In this document: positions 36,578 through 43,945 of the stretch, one piece after another
Numbering within the stretch: position 1 is the stretch's first letter
Layout: every line of letters begins with the position of its first letter
Assembly (NCBI GenBank): GCA_004561545.1
Contig: SFVK01000006.1
Span: 71,489-135,488 of the forward strand
DNA from: a bacterium
GTDB taxonomy: Bacteria > Bacillota > Clostridia > Oscillospirales > Ruminococcaceae
DNA length: 64,000 nt
Direction of reading: 5' to 3'
Translations under genes and position numbers: made by a program
Notes under the pieces: generated by a model
Database searches by the model: none
What the model was told of the DNA's origin: nothing
What the model saw: the letters and a program-made list of their open reading frames with translations, nothing else

Positions 36578-37093
36578 TTGGGGATTTTGAGCAAGCTCCA
36601 GGCCAAGACCGGTGAGGCCCGCGTCAAAGAAAAAATCCGGCCTTTGCTGGAAAGCCGCATGATGCGGGATATTCTGCTGGAAATCGGCCAGCGCGGCAAC
36701 GAACCGCTGGACCCCCAGTCGGTTCCGCTGTCCATGCGGGAGCGGGCCTCCCAGCTGGCCGCCGAGACCGGCCTTTCGGGCCTCAAGCAGAGCGCCATTG
36801 ACGAGGTCTGTCTGGACGCCGCCGGCATCACGCTGGTCTGCAACGGGGAGAGCACCACCTTCCGCTACGCCGACTATAACTATGAGGACATTCAGGACAC
36901 CGACTGCCTGCCCGCCGTGGCCGAGTACCTGGTGCAGCATCTGCGGGGGTATTACAACATTGCCCGCACCTTCTTCACCGTCACCAAATCCAACGGCCAC
37001 ACGGAGGAAAAAACCCGGGAAGTCCTGGTCACCCGCCACCACGAGGACACCCCCTTCACCCCCAGCCCGGTGCAGAAACAGCGCCTGTTCTGA
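36578..37093 (+). CDS. Hypothetical protein with a TTG start
   Basis: A 171-aa soluble protein with no signal peptide, membrane helix or motif that I recognise. Charged helices (KLQAKTGEARVKEKIRPLLESRMMRDILLEIG) are followed by a mixed region with FRYADYNYEDIQDTDCLP. The start appears to be TTG at 36578, because GGAGGGA lies 5 nt upstream and the nearby ATG at 36564 opens a frame that stops after eight codons. It has its own promoter and a terminator after it, so it forms a single-gene unit. Confidence 0.7.
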   Translation: MGILSKLQAKTGEARVKEKIRPLLESRMMRDILLEIGQRGNEPLDPQSVPLSMRERASQLAAETGLSGLKQSAIDEVCLDAAGITLVCNGESTTFRYADYNYEDIQDTDCLPAVAEYLVQHLRGYYNIARTFFTVTKSNGHTEEKTREVLVTRHHEDTPFTPSPVQKQRLF

Positions 37094-37142
37094 CCCGCCG
37101 CCCGGCCGGGTTCCCGCCTTTTTTCTCCCCCGCCGCAAACGC

Positions 37143-37176
37143 ACGCCGCCCGCATCTTGACGCGGGGCGGCGTTTT
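37143..37176 (+). terminator. Terminator of the small unknown gene
   Basis: A 9-bp stem ACGCCGCCC/GGGCGGCGT followed by TTTT. It overlaps the -35 box of the next promoter. Confidence 0.75.
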
Positions 37177-37185
37177 GGGTATAAT
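37157..37185 (+). promoter_or_regulatory. Promoter reading toward tRNA-Ser
   Basis: TTGACG, a 17-nt spacer and a perfect TATAAT. The only recognisable gene downstream is tRNA-Ser at 37560, about 370 nt away, with two broken tRNA copies in between. Confidence 0.8.
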
Positions 37186-37223
37186 ATGAGAAGTATGCGG
37201 GATTTCCGTTCCCCGGAATACAG

Positions 37224-37559
37224 GGAGCATTCCTCAAGAGGTCGCACCCGAACGGGCGTGACAGCGTGCGTTCCCCGGGGTATGGTTTCCAGTTGTATCC
37301 GCTTATCTTGCATCGAAATCTTGTATGTGTCCGAAGGGTTTGCAGGTCGGTGCTGGACAATTAAATAGGGAGATGTACTCAAGAGGTCGTAAGAGGGAGC
37401 ACTCGAAAGCTTGCAGCCCACTGGCCGATTCGTCCGCCGCGAATGGCGTGACGGCGGGATTTTCCCGGGGTATGAATCCGGTTATTATCCGCTTATCTTG
37501 CATCGAAATCTTGCATTTTTCCGAAAGGGTTGCAAGGCGGTGCTGGAAAAACTTAATAT
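37224..37559 (+). repeat. Tandem degenerate units carrying broken tRNA-Ser 5' halves
   Basis: Two units of about 145 and 191 bp precede the intact tRNA-Ser. The unit at 37224 begins with a decayed tRNA start (it shares CTCAAGAGGTCG). The unit at 37369 begins with a perfect 40-nt copy of the tRNA-Ser 5' half (37369-37408) that stops just after the anticodon loop. Both units contain an identical 28-bp block (37296-37323 and 37486-37513) holding the sequence ATCTTGCA and a second ATCTTG(C/T)A 13 nt later. A related ATCTTGCA pair lies near the right end of the element (63470-63489). Confidence 0.85.
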
Positions 37560-37651
37560 GGAGATGTACTCAAGAGGTCGTAAGAGGGAGCACTCGAAAT
37601 GCTTTAGGTCTCGAGAGAGGCGCGTGGGTTCGACTCCCACCATCTCCGCCA
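37560..37651 (+). tRNA. tRNA-Ser (anticodon CGA), integration site of the mobile element
   Basis: A 92-nt tRNA with a long variable arm. The acceptor stem is GGAGATG/CATCTCC with G discriminator and encoded CCA. The anticodon stem-loop is GAGCA-CTCGAAA-TGCTT, giving CGA, and the T-arm has GTGGGTTCGACTCCCAC. The 3' part from 37592 on is repeated exactly at 63663-63723, so the mobile element has restored the gene with its own copy of the 3' half. Confidence 0.97.
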
Positions 37652-37652
37652 G
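37592..37652 (+). repeat. Left attachment site (61-bp direct repeat with 63663-63723)
   Basis: Begins ACTCGAAATG and ends CATCTCCGCCAG; it covers the anticodon loop to the CCA end of tRNA-Ser plus one base. It is identical over all 61 bp to the copy at 63663-63723 in the same orientation. Sequence differs on both sides, so these are the borders of the inserted element. Confidence 0.95.
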
Positions 37653-37654
37653 TG

Positions 37655-37683
37655 CCCTCAGGAATTTTCCTGAGGGTATTTTT
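37655..37683 (+). terminator. Terminator directly after tRNA-Ser, supplied by the element
   Basis: A 9-bp stem CCCTCAGGA/TCCTGAGGG with loop ATTT, followed by TATTTTT, only 3 nt after the tRNA. A different terminator follows the right attachment site and was presumably the original one. Confidence 0.9.
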
Positions 37684-37727
37684 GTATTTTCACGGCAAGA
37701 ACCGCTTGCCGTTTGGGAGGGCGCACT

Positions 37728-38285
37728 ATGCCGACATTTACCATCGTGGGCGGGGTCAATGGAACAGGTAAGAGCAGCCTGTCCGGTGTTCTAAAGGTTT
37801 GCTTGGGGGATGTGGGCATTGTCGTTGACCCGGACAAGCTGATGGCCCTGAACGGCGATGAGTATGCCGGGGGTCAAGCTGCCGTTGCCAAACTGCAGGA
37901 CTGTCTGGCCCAGGGCATCGACTTCACCGAGGAAAGCACCCTTTCGGGTAGCTTCTCCCGCAAAATGGCCCGAGCGGCCCGTGACAAGGGCTACACCGTG
38001 CGGCTGTACTATGTGGGTCTGGATACCGCCGAGGAATCGGTCCGGCGGATCGCCAACCGGGTGGCTCGCGGCGGCCACGACATCCCAACCCAGGACGTGG
38101 AACGCCGGTTTGCCCGGCGTTTCCGGGACCTGGGCAAGCTGCTGCCGCTGTGCAACGAGGCAACCTTCTATGACAACGACAACGGCTTCCGGGTGGTGGC
38201 TTTCTACCGCAACGGGGAACTGCTGCCCGCCACCGATACGCCGCCCGTCTGGCTCACCGACCTGCGTCGGGAGCTCGCGCTCTGA
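37728..38285 (+). CDS. Zeta-toxin-like P-loop protein
   Basis: A 185-aa protein resembling zeta-toxin-like kinases, which phosphorylate sugars of cell-wall precursors in toxin-antitoxin systems. Walker A is GGVNGTGKSSL (residues 6-16). An acidic VVDPDKL segment follows, then FTEESTLSG and the lid-like GGHDIPTQDVERRFARRF, as in chromosomal zeta-like proteins. The ATG at 37728 follows GGGAGG. No epsilon antitoxin gene is adjacent, so it could be a stand-alone relative with a housekeeping or defence role. It is the first gene inside the left attachment site and converges with the integrase. Confidence 0.75.
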   Translation: MPTFTIVGGVNGTGKSSLSGVLKVCLGDVGIVVDPDKLMALNGDEYAGGQAAVAKLQDCLAQGIDFTEESTLSGSFSRKMARAARDKGYTVRLYYVGLDTAEESVRRIANRVARGGHDIPTQDVERRFARRFRDLGKLLPLCNEATFYDNDNGFRVVAFYRNGELLPATDTPPVWLTDLRRELAL

Positions 38286-38297
38286 ACCAGTGCGTGA

Positions 38298-39485
38298 TCA
38301 CCACCGGTTTTCCGGCAGTTCCTCCGGCAGCGGCAGTGCCTGTTCCATCGTGGCGGCGCTGAGCTGCTTGGACTGGGAATCCAGGTGGGCGTAGATGTTG
38401 GCCGTGGTGGAGATGTCGCTGTGGCCCAGCCATTCCTGGATCTGCTTCATGGGTACGCCTTGCTTGAGCAGCAGGCTGGCGCAGGAGTGGCGCAGATCGT
38501 GGAAGCGGATCTTCCGCAGGCCGTGGTCGGCCAGCAGCTTGGCGAAGCCGTCGGTCACTGCGTTGGGCAGGATCAGATTGCCCATCTCGTCCACGAACAG
38601 GTAGCCCTTGTACTTCTGGTTGTAGCAGTTGCCGCAGAGCTTCTCGTTGTAGGCCTGCTGCTCCTTCAGCGCCCGCAGCCGCTGGGCGAAGCTGGCCACC
38701 AAAGGCAGGGTGCGCAGGCTGGACTTAGTCTTGGCCCGGTCAGCCTCCACGAGGATGTGTTTGCCCTCCAGATTGGTGCTGGTCACGATGTGGCGGATGG
38801 TCAAGGTACCGGCCTCAAAGTCCACGGCGTCCCACCGCAGGCCCAGCACCTCGCCCCGGCGCAGCCCGTAGAAGGCTGCAAACTGGATGATCAGTTCCAG
38901 GCGATGGCCCCGGGCAGCTTCGAAGAGCTGCTCCATCTCCTCGGCGGTGTAGTAGGCGGCCATGTACTTCTCGGGTTTGGGCCGTTCTACCTTGTCCACC
39001 GGGTTGCCGGGGATCAGATCCAGCTTCACGGCGTATTTCAGCGCCTTGTGCAGGTTGGCGTGCAACCGCAGTACGCTGGTGGCTTTCAGCGTTTCCAGCT
39101 CGTGGAGGTAGAAACTCTGGATGTGCCGCGCCTGTAGCCCGCCCAGCGTGATGCCGGTGGGCTCGAAGTGGGGGACGATGTGGTTCTTCACATTGAAGTT
39201 GTAGGAGGACCAGGTGGTTTCCTGCACAGCGGGGCGGATGATCTTCAGCCAGTAGAGCATATAATCGCTGAACAGCATATCGGGGCTCAGTTCCTCTTTG
39301 CGGTTGGGTTTGGGCGGCGTGAAGCTGCGGCGCAGTTCCCGCAGCATCTCCTCAGCCCGCTTTTTGTTGCCCTTCACAGGCAGTCCGGTGGCGTGCCAGG
39401 GCTGTTTGCGCTTGCCGTCGGCACCGGTGTAGCTGAGTACCATGTAGTAATATCCGTTTTTCTCTTGCAGTCGGCCTGCTACCAT
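38298..39485 (-). CDS. Tyrosine-type site-specific integrase
   Basis: A 395-aa phage-type integrase, expected to recombine the attachment sites in tRNA-Ser. It has an N-terminal arm-binding domain (GYYYMVLSYTGADGKRKQ), a SAM-like core-binding domain and a catalytic domain with the Arg in FYGLRRGEVLG, HDLRHS, the histidine in WLGHSDIST and the tyrosine in NIYAHLD. I chose the ATG at 39485 because AAGGAG lies 8 nt upstream; the ATG two codons earlier is too close to that site. It lies about 650 bp from the left attachment site and converges with the zeta-like gene. Confidence 0.93.
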   Translation of the reverse strand: MVAGRLQEKNGYYYMVLSYTGADGKRKQPWHATGLPVKGNKKRAEEMLRELRRSFTPPKPNRKEELSPDMLFSDYMLYWLKIIRPAVQETTWSSYNFNVKNHIVPHFEPTGITLGGLQARHIQSFYLHELETLKATSVLRLHANLHKALKYAVKLDLIPGNPVDKVERPKPEKYMAAYYTAEEMEQLFEAARGHRLELIIQFAAFYGLRRGEVLGLRWDAVDFEAGTLTIRHIVTSTNLEGKHILVEADRAKTKSSLRTLPLVASFAQRLRALKEQQAYNEKLCGNCYNQKYKGYLFVDEMGNLILPNAVTDGFAKLLADHGLRKIRFHDLRHSCASLLLKQGVPMKQIQEWLGHSDISTTANIYAHLDSQSKQLSAATMEQALPLPEELPENRW

Positions 39486-39616
39486 AGGCATTTCTCCTTT
39501 CATACTCGTTTGTACGGGTTTCCGGGTCCAACACAACAATACCCGGAATCCTCGGCAAAAGCTATTCACAAATCTACACAAGGATACGCCCTTGTTTTGG
39601 GTACGAATCTACCAAA

Positions 39617-39651
39617 GCGCCCGCGTCGGGAACTTCCCGGCGCGGGCTTTT
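39617..39651. terminator. Hairpin between relaxase and integrase genes
   Basis: GCCCGCG/CGCGGGC with an inner GGGA/TCCC stem, followed by TTTT on the plus strand and a weaker T run on the minus strand. It probably trims transcription of the mobilisation operon before the integrase. Confidence 0.55.
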
Positions 39652-39665
39652 GGTATGGTTGTGGT

Positions 39666-41045
39666 TCAGCGTTCCAGACTGCGGCGGCGCTTGCGGTGGC
39701 GGGCTTTTTCCTCGGCCCGCTGACGGGCCTGTTCCTCCAGGGCCTTGCGGCAGGCGGTGGTGGCTCGTACCCTCCGGAGAACCCTGTCACAGATTTCATC
39801 CTCGTGCCGCAAAGCCTTGATCTGGCGGGTCAGTTCAGCCCGGCGCTCAGCGGTACCGGGCGGCGGAACCTTGTGCCGCAGCAGCCGGGCACAGTCGGCG
39901 CGCTCCTTGCAGAGAGCGTCGATCTGCGCCGTCAGTTCCCGGCGGTGGGCTTCCACCTCGTCGGTGGTGTGGAAATCCCGGTCAAAGCAGAGGTGCATCT
40001 CCTCCAGCGTGCGCTCCACGTTGCGCCAGATCGCTTCGATCTCCGGCCAGTTGATGGACGCCCGGGGATTCGGCTTGGCCTGTACCTTGTACCGGAAGTA
40101 GAGATACTGCCGGCCCAGGTGAGGCCTCCCGAAGAGCTCGTCCAGCAGCCCTTTGTACCGCACCTTGGCCCAGGAACGGCAGACCGGACGCCTGGGACGG
40201 TCATACCCGCCGAACAGGCTGTAGTAGTGGGGGCCGAACTGGTAATAGTGGGCGTCCAGTGCCCGGGCCAGCGCGGGCCAGTCGAACTCCGGGCCCAGGC
40301 GATGCACCCGCACCGGGCGGCCACCATCCACCGAGCGCAGCGTGGCATATTTGCGGCCCTCCTCCCGCCGCCACAGGTAGCCCATCCGGCGCAGGGCCAG
40401 GGCAAAGTCCTCCTCGGTGCTGGTCTGCTGGAGGGCGGTTCGCAGTGCCTCCCGCATCCGGTTGTACCGGGTGGGTTCGCCCCGGCGCTCCGCTTCGTAG
40501 AGGGGGCGCGGTAGGCTTTTGCCTTGGGGCTGTACCACCGATAGTCCCTGGGCCCGGCAGAGGGCATCGGAGGCGCGGCGCAGTTCCCGGTACTGGCTGC
40601 GGCGCTGTTCGTACTTTTTGCCATCCACATAGGATACCGCGTTGATGACAAAGTGGTTGTGCAGGCAGTGAGTGTTCATGTGGGTGGCCACCAACACCTG
40701 GAACCGCCCGCCCCACACCTGCCGGGCCAGCTCCACTCCGATGGCGTGGCACTGTTCCGGCGTTACCTCGCCGGGCTGGAAACTCTGGTAGGCGTGCATC
40801 GCCACCACGCCCTCGGTCTTGCCGAACTTCCGCTGCACTGCCCGCATATCCGCCCAGGCGGTTTCGGGGCGGCAGTGGATGCCGCTCACCAGTTTTGCGC
40901 TTTCCGGCAAGGTGGTCTTGGCGTCGTTCCCGGCGTAGTGCAGCGCCTGGGACAGGGCACCGTATTCGGTTTTTTCCGGGTTGGCGGCATAGTCCACCAC
41001 CCGGCGCAGGTTGTCCCGCACCGGCCAGATCTTGGTGACGGCCAG
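39666..41045 (-). CDS. MOBP-type relaxase (mobilisation nuclease), apparent CTG start
   Basis: A 459-aa relaxase that would nick the transfer origin and stay bound to the DNA strand for transfer. The metal-binding triad is visible as THMNTHCLHNHFVINAV. The N-terminus, AVTKIWPVRDNLRRVVDYAA, is the typical start of this Firmicute family. These residues are coded upstream of the first GTG (41021); in frame, only CTG at 41045 can start them, 3 nt after the MobC stop and with GAAGGAG in the right place. I therefore propose a CTG start. The C-terminus is a basic coiled region (ACRKALEEQARQRAEEKARH). Confidence 0.85.
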   Translation of the reverse strand: MAVTKIWPVRDNLRRVVDYAANPEKTEYGALSQALHYAGNDAKTTLPESAKLVSGIHCRPETAWADMRAVQRKFGKTEGVVAMHAYQSFQPGEVTPEQCHAIGVELARQVWGGRFQVLVATHMNTHCLHNHFVINAVSYVDGKKYEQRRSQYRELRRASDALCRAQGLSVVQPQGKSLPRPLYEAERRGEPTRYNRMREALRTALQQTSTEEDFALALRRMGYLWRREEGRKYATLRSVDGGRPVRVHRLGPEFDWPALARALDAHYYQFGPHYYSLFGGYDRPRRPVCRSWAKVRYKGLLDELFGRPHLGRQYLYFRYKVQAKPNPRASINWPEIEAIWRNVERTLEEMHLCFDRDFHTTDEVEAHRRELTAQIDALCKERADCARLLRHKVPPPGTAERRAELTRQIKALRHEDEICDRVLRRVRATTACRKALEEQARQRAEEKARHRKRRRSLER

Positions 41046-41048
41046 GGA

Positions 41049-41318
41049 TTACTCCTTCGGCAGCAGGGCATCCCGGATCTGGTCTGTGGCCGCCCGGCAG
41101 GGGCGCGCGTCCCCGGGCGGCAGACGGTCCGCCAGCGCATCCAGTTCTTCCAGAGCGGAAAACAAAGACGCGGGCGGATGCAACTGCGGTGTGTACCCCA
41201 GTGCCCGCTGCCGGAGATATTCCGACAGCGTCAGACCGCAGCGCCGGGCGGCGGATTCCATCCGGTGTTTTTCAGCCGGTGTCACCCGCACGTTGATGCC
41301 CACGGTGCGGTTTCTCAC
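41049..41318 (-). CDS. MobC-like mobilisation accessory protein
   Basis: An 89-aa small basic protein with a ribbon-helix-helix-like start (VRNRTVGINVRVTPAEKHRM) and the SEYLRQRALGY segment typical of MobC/plasmid mobilisation relaxosome proteins. It would help the relaxase melt the transfer origin. I chose the GTG at 41318 because it overlaps the upstream stop as GTGA and has GGGAGA before it; the longer frame lies inside the ATPase gene. The relaxase follows after 3 nt. Confidence 0.8.
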   Translation of the reverse strand: MRNRTVGINVRVTPAEKHRMESAARRCGLTLSEYLRQRALGYTPQLHPPASLFSALEELDALADRLPPGDARPCRAATDQIRDALLPKE

Positions 41319-42529
41319 GAAGCAGTCTCCCGTGAGAAATCGGGGCTCGGGGTCGTCCCCGTAGAAGCGGCGGTGTCCGCCGCGGCGAAGGGTTGCCCGT
41401 CGGCAACACAAAGCCCATGCTCGCTACCGTGATGCGGCCCCGGTGACGGTGATGACGACGATGACGGTACGGGGGCCGCACCCTCTTCACCAGCCGGTGC
41501 CGTACCAGACGGTAAAGGGGATCTGGCGGTATCATCGTCACTACCGTCATGACCGTCATCCCCATCACAGGTGAAGCACAGCAGCCGGGTGTTGGAGGTG
41601 CGCCGGGACTGGTAGCGGATGCCCTGCGGGGTAAATACCGTGTAGAAATGCTCCACCAGTTTGCGGGTGAACTGGTTGGGCAGCACATCGGTGATACCGG
41701 CGACGGTCAGCAGGTCGGTGGCGGTGCCTGTCCAGTTGCCGGCGCGCCGGATAAAGTCCGCCGCCCGCCACAGGTAGTCCGGAACAGCCTTCCGGACCTG
41801 TTCCTCGGCGGATTCCTCCTCCAACAGCTGCCAGATGCAATCCCGGGTCTGCAGGTGGAGGGTGCAGCTGTCCATGTCACGGCCTGTCACAAGCAGCCGG
41901 GCTGTGTCGCTCATCCGCTGGCGCTGCAGCAGCCAGATGGTGTCGGCGGCACCCATCAGGCCGTTGGACCCGGAAATCTGCTGGAACGGGTCGGACGCGC
42001 CCTGTTTGCGCAGATGATGCACCAGCAGCAACCCGATGCCACGGCGGTCCGCCAGGGATTTCAGCGCGCTCATATCCTGGTAATCGCTGGCATAAGCGCC
42101 GTTATTTGGGTCGGCGGTGCGGACCTTCTGCAAGGTGTCGATGACCACCAGCCCGGTTTCGGAGTGCTGGGACAGGAATTTCTCGATCTGGAGTTCCAGT
42201 CCGTCCCCGATGGCGCAGCTTCCGGTCTGGAAGTACAACCGGCTGGGAACGGAGTCCTCGGTCAGGCGGAACAAACGCCCCTGAATGCGGGCATAGGTGT
42301 CCTCCAGACAGAGGTACAGTACAGTCTGCGGCTGGGCGGTGCGGCCCCAGATCTCGCCGCCCCGGGCCAGCTGCAGGCAAAGCCACAGACACAGCCAACT
42401 TTTGCCTGCCTTGCTGGCACCGGCCAACAAGGAAAGCCCGGCGGGCAGCAGGCCGGGAATCAGCCACCGCACCGGCGGCAGCGGGGTGGAAAGTAGAGTT
42501 TCAGCATCAATAGGTTCGTTTCTCTGCAT
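41315..42529 (-). CDS. RepA/KaiC-like AAA ATPase
   Basis: A 404-aa protein with an AAA_25 RecA-like core. Walker A is GASKAGKS (about residues 37-44), Walker B is LVVIDTL, and LLLVHHLRKQGASDPFQQISGS matches the RepA helicase-like pattern. The last 90 residues are low complexity, rich in Ser, Pro, His and Gly. Such proteins on mobilizable elements are taken as replicative helicase or initiator proteins, so this element may replicate after excision. The ATG at 42529 follows AAGGAGG. Four phased palindromes lie directly upstream. Confidence 0.85.
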   Translation of the reverse strand: MQRNEPIDAETLLSTPLPPVRWLIPGLLPAGLSLLAGASKAGKSWLCLWLCLQLARGGEIWGRTAQPQTVLYLCLEDTYARIQGRLFRLTEDSVPSRLYFQTGSCAIGDGLELQIEKFLSQHSETGLVVIDTLQKVRTADPNNGAYASDYQDMSALKSLADRRGIGLLLVHHLRKQGASDPFQQISGSNGLMGAADTIWLLQRQRMSDTARLLVTGRDMDSCTLHLQTRDCIWQLLEEESAEEQVRKAVPDYLWRAADFIRRAGNWTGTATDLLTVAGITDVLPNQFTRKLVEHFYTVFTPQGIRYQSRRTSNTRLLCFTCDGDDGHDGSDDDTARSPLPSGTAPAGEEGAAPVPSSSSSPSPGPHHGSEHGLCVADGQPFAAADTAASTGTTPSPDFSRETAS

Positions 42530-42798
42530 GGCATACGCCTCCTTCTTGCTGGGCCACAGGCCGCCAAACGGGGCCCTGTGGCGCGACCTTTGCAACAATG
42601 CGGGTAACGTGTCCGCCGCCCGGCGGCGCGCGGCACGGCGCAGATTTGGGCGGAGGTACAGAGTGAATCTTAATAAGATTCACGTTTCCGGGAAAATCGC
42701 TTGCGTGAATCTTGTTAAGATACCTTTGGCCGCAATACAACAGAAAGTGAATCATGCTATGATTCACTTTTTCTGCGGCGGATTTCCAGTGAATCATG
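42530..42798. other. Non-coding control region with a phased palindrome array
   Basis: A 269-nt gap between the excisionase-like gene and the RepA-like gene. Its first part near RepA is plain G+C-rich sequence; the rest holds the four palindromes listed separately. A replication or transfer origin may lie here, but I cannot identify a nick site. Confidence 0.6.
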
Positions 42799-42809
42799 CT
42801 ATGATTCAC
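42663..42809. repeat. Four palindromes spaced exactly 42 bp apart
   Basis: Sites start at 42663, 42705, 42747 and 42789. Each has arms GTGAATC and GATTCAC (or a close variant), 19-21 bp in total. The outer pair at 42747 and 42789 are identical, with arms GTGAATCAT/ATGATTCAC and centre GCT; 42663 has arms GTGAATCTT/AAGATTCAC with centre AAT; 42705 is imperfect (right arm AAGATAC). The 42-bp period equals four helical turns, so proteins bound to all four would lie on one face of the DNA. The array ends inside the last codons of the excisionase-like gene. Confidence 0.95.
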
Positions 42810-43071
42810 TTTGCAGGTCTTGCCCGGCAAAACCCGCCCCTTGTGCATTGGTCAGCAGATAACGGATGACGTTGATTTTGGGAATCTTGTAGGCGTTGCC
42901 CAGTTTGAGGGATCCGATTTCCCCTTCTCCCAGCAGATCATACGCCGCATGACGACTGATGCCCAACATAGTTTGCAGTTGCCGGACTGTCACCACGTCG
43001 GGATAGTCGGCAAACAGCAGGCCATAGCAAGCTTTCAGCTCTTTTTCCGGGATGAGGCGTTTCGCAGACAT
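42799..43071 (-). CDS. Excisionase-like helix-turn-helix protein
   Basis: A 90-aa protein with a MerR/excisionase-type winged helix (VTVRQLQTMLGISRHAAYDLLGEGEI, then LGNAYKIPKINVIRYLL). Such proteins help integrases excise elements, or regulate transcription. It starts after GAGGG at 43071, is the first gene of the leftward mobilisation operon (with RepA, MobC and relaxase) and lies just downstream of the divergent switch region. Its 3' end overlaps the last phased palindrome. Confidence 0.8.
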   Translation of the reverse strand: MSAKRLIPEKELKACYGLLFADYPDVVTVRQLQTMLGISRHAAYDLLGEGEIGSLKLGNAYKIPKINVIRYLLTNAQGAGFAGQDLQSES

Positions 43072-43134
43072 GCGACCCTCATAGAATGAAAATGTACGAA
43101 TTGGATAATCATAGAAAAATCTCCTTTCTGTAGT

Positions 43135-43264
43135 GCTTTGCGAACATTCTATTGAACTTTCGCAAATTTGATAAATATATTATAGTTCGCAAAAATGCGA
43201 ACGTCAATATATTTCGCAAATTTGTTACAATTTTCTTGTAAAACGGGGACAGGTAGGGTACAAT
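43135..43264. promoter_or_regulatory. Divergent promoter switch with repeated TTCGCA half-sites
   Basis: Minus strand: TTGACG, 17-nt spacer, TATAAT (43207 down to 43179) for the excisionase/mobilisation operon. Plus strand: TTGTAA, 17-nt spacer, TACAAT (43236-43264) for the XRE gene. TTCGCA half-sites recur: GTTCGCA/TGCGAAC as a dyad filling the minus-strand spacer, TTCGCAAATTTG at two further places, and TTTGCGAAC near 43138. This layout is typical of a phage-like repressor controlling both directions. Confidence 0.8.
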
Positions 43265-43330
43265 GAATACAAAAAGACGCGCCCACGGGAAATCCGTGGA
43301 CGCGATAACGGCTTGGGGAGGAGCAAAACC

Positions 43331-43858
43331 GTGACGACCGGCGAGAAAATTAAACGGATACGCCGCCATCGGCAGATGACGCAGAAGGAACTGGGCGAAA
43401 AGATCGGATTGGGCGCAGGCGGCGCCAACCGCATTGCCCAGTATGAGATGGGGTACCGAATTCCCAAAAAGCCACTGCTGGAGAAAATGGCCGAAGCGAT
43501 GAATGTGTCTGCGATGGCCTTGTCAGAAGGCGGGAACGGCGCTGCTGCCGATATGATGGAACAACTGTTTTGGCTGGATGAGGAAGTGCCCGGCATCATC
43601 AATCTGGTCCAGACACAGCGGTCAGAAACCCGGTACAATGCCAACCAGGATTTTTCGTTGCGTTATGATGACAATGATGACTGGCCGCCGGACAGCCCTG
43701 TGGCCATGTGGTTCAATTTGACGATCTTGAATGATTTCCTTAAAGATTGGGCGGAAGTGCAGCGAAAACTTCGCCAAGGAGAGATTACCGAAGCAGAATA
43801 CTTTGAGTGGAAAATCTGCTGGCCGGAGAGTGCAGACAAAAAGGAATCCAACGGTTAA
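43331..43858 (+). CDS. XRE-family regulator (probable element repressor)
   Basis: A 175-aa protein with an N-terminal Cro/CI helix-turn-helix (GEKIKRIRRHRQMTQKELGEKIG, then IAQYEMGYRIPKKPLLEKMAEAM) and an acidic C-terminal part without known motif. I chose the GTG at 43331, 7 nt after GGGGAGGAG. It is divergent from the mobilisation operon and probably represses it through the TTCGCA repeats. No peptidase motif for self-cleavage is visible. Confidence 0.85.
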   Translation: MTTGEKIKRIRRHRQMTQKELGEKIGLGAGGANRIAQYEMGYRIPKKPLLEKMAEAMNVSAMALSEGGNGAAADMMEQLFWLDEEVPGIINLVQTQRSETRYNANQDFSLRYDDNDDWPPDSPVAMWFNLTILNDFLKDWAEVQRKLRQGEITEAEYFEWKICWPESADKKESNG

Positions 43859-43945
43859 AGAATTAGTGTTGCGTCCATTTTTTACATCAAAGATGGATGA
43901 ACTATTAATCCAATAAGAAGGAACTCTACCTCAGAATCTATAAAT

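Noticed and set aside
37369..37408. A second tRNA-Ser gene
   Set aside because: Only the 5' half is present; the sequence after the anticodon loop does not form the variable arm, T-arm or acceptor 3' strand.
42663..42809. CRISPR array
   Set aside because: The repeats are palindromes of 19-21 bp with variable arms and only four copies, spacers are 21-23 bp, and no cas genes are near. It fits an operator or iteron array.
42507..42848. Minus-strand frame of 113 aa with a 14-residue repeat (VNHSMIH) over the phased palindromes
   Set aside because: The repeat arises from the 42-bp DNA period, which happens to be a multiple of three. The frame overlaps two real genes and has no good ribosome site. 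The conserved feature is DNA symmetry, not protein sequence.
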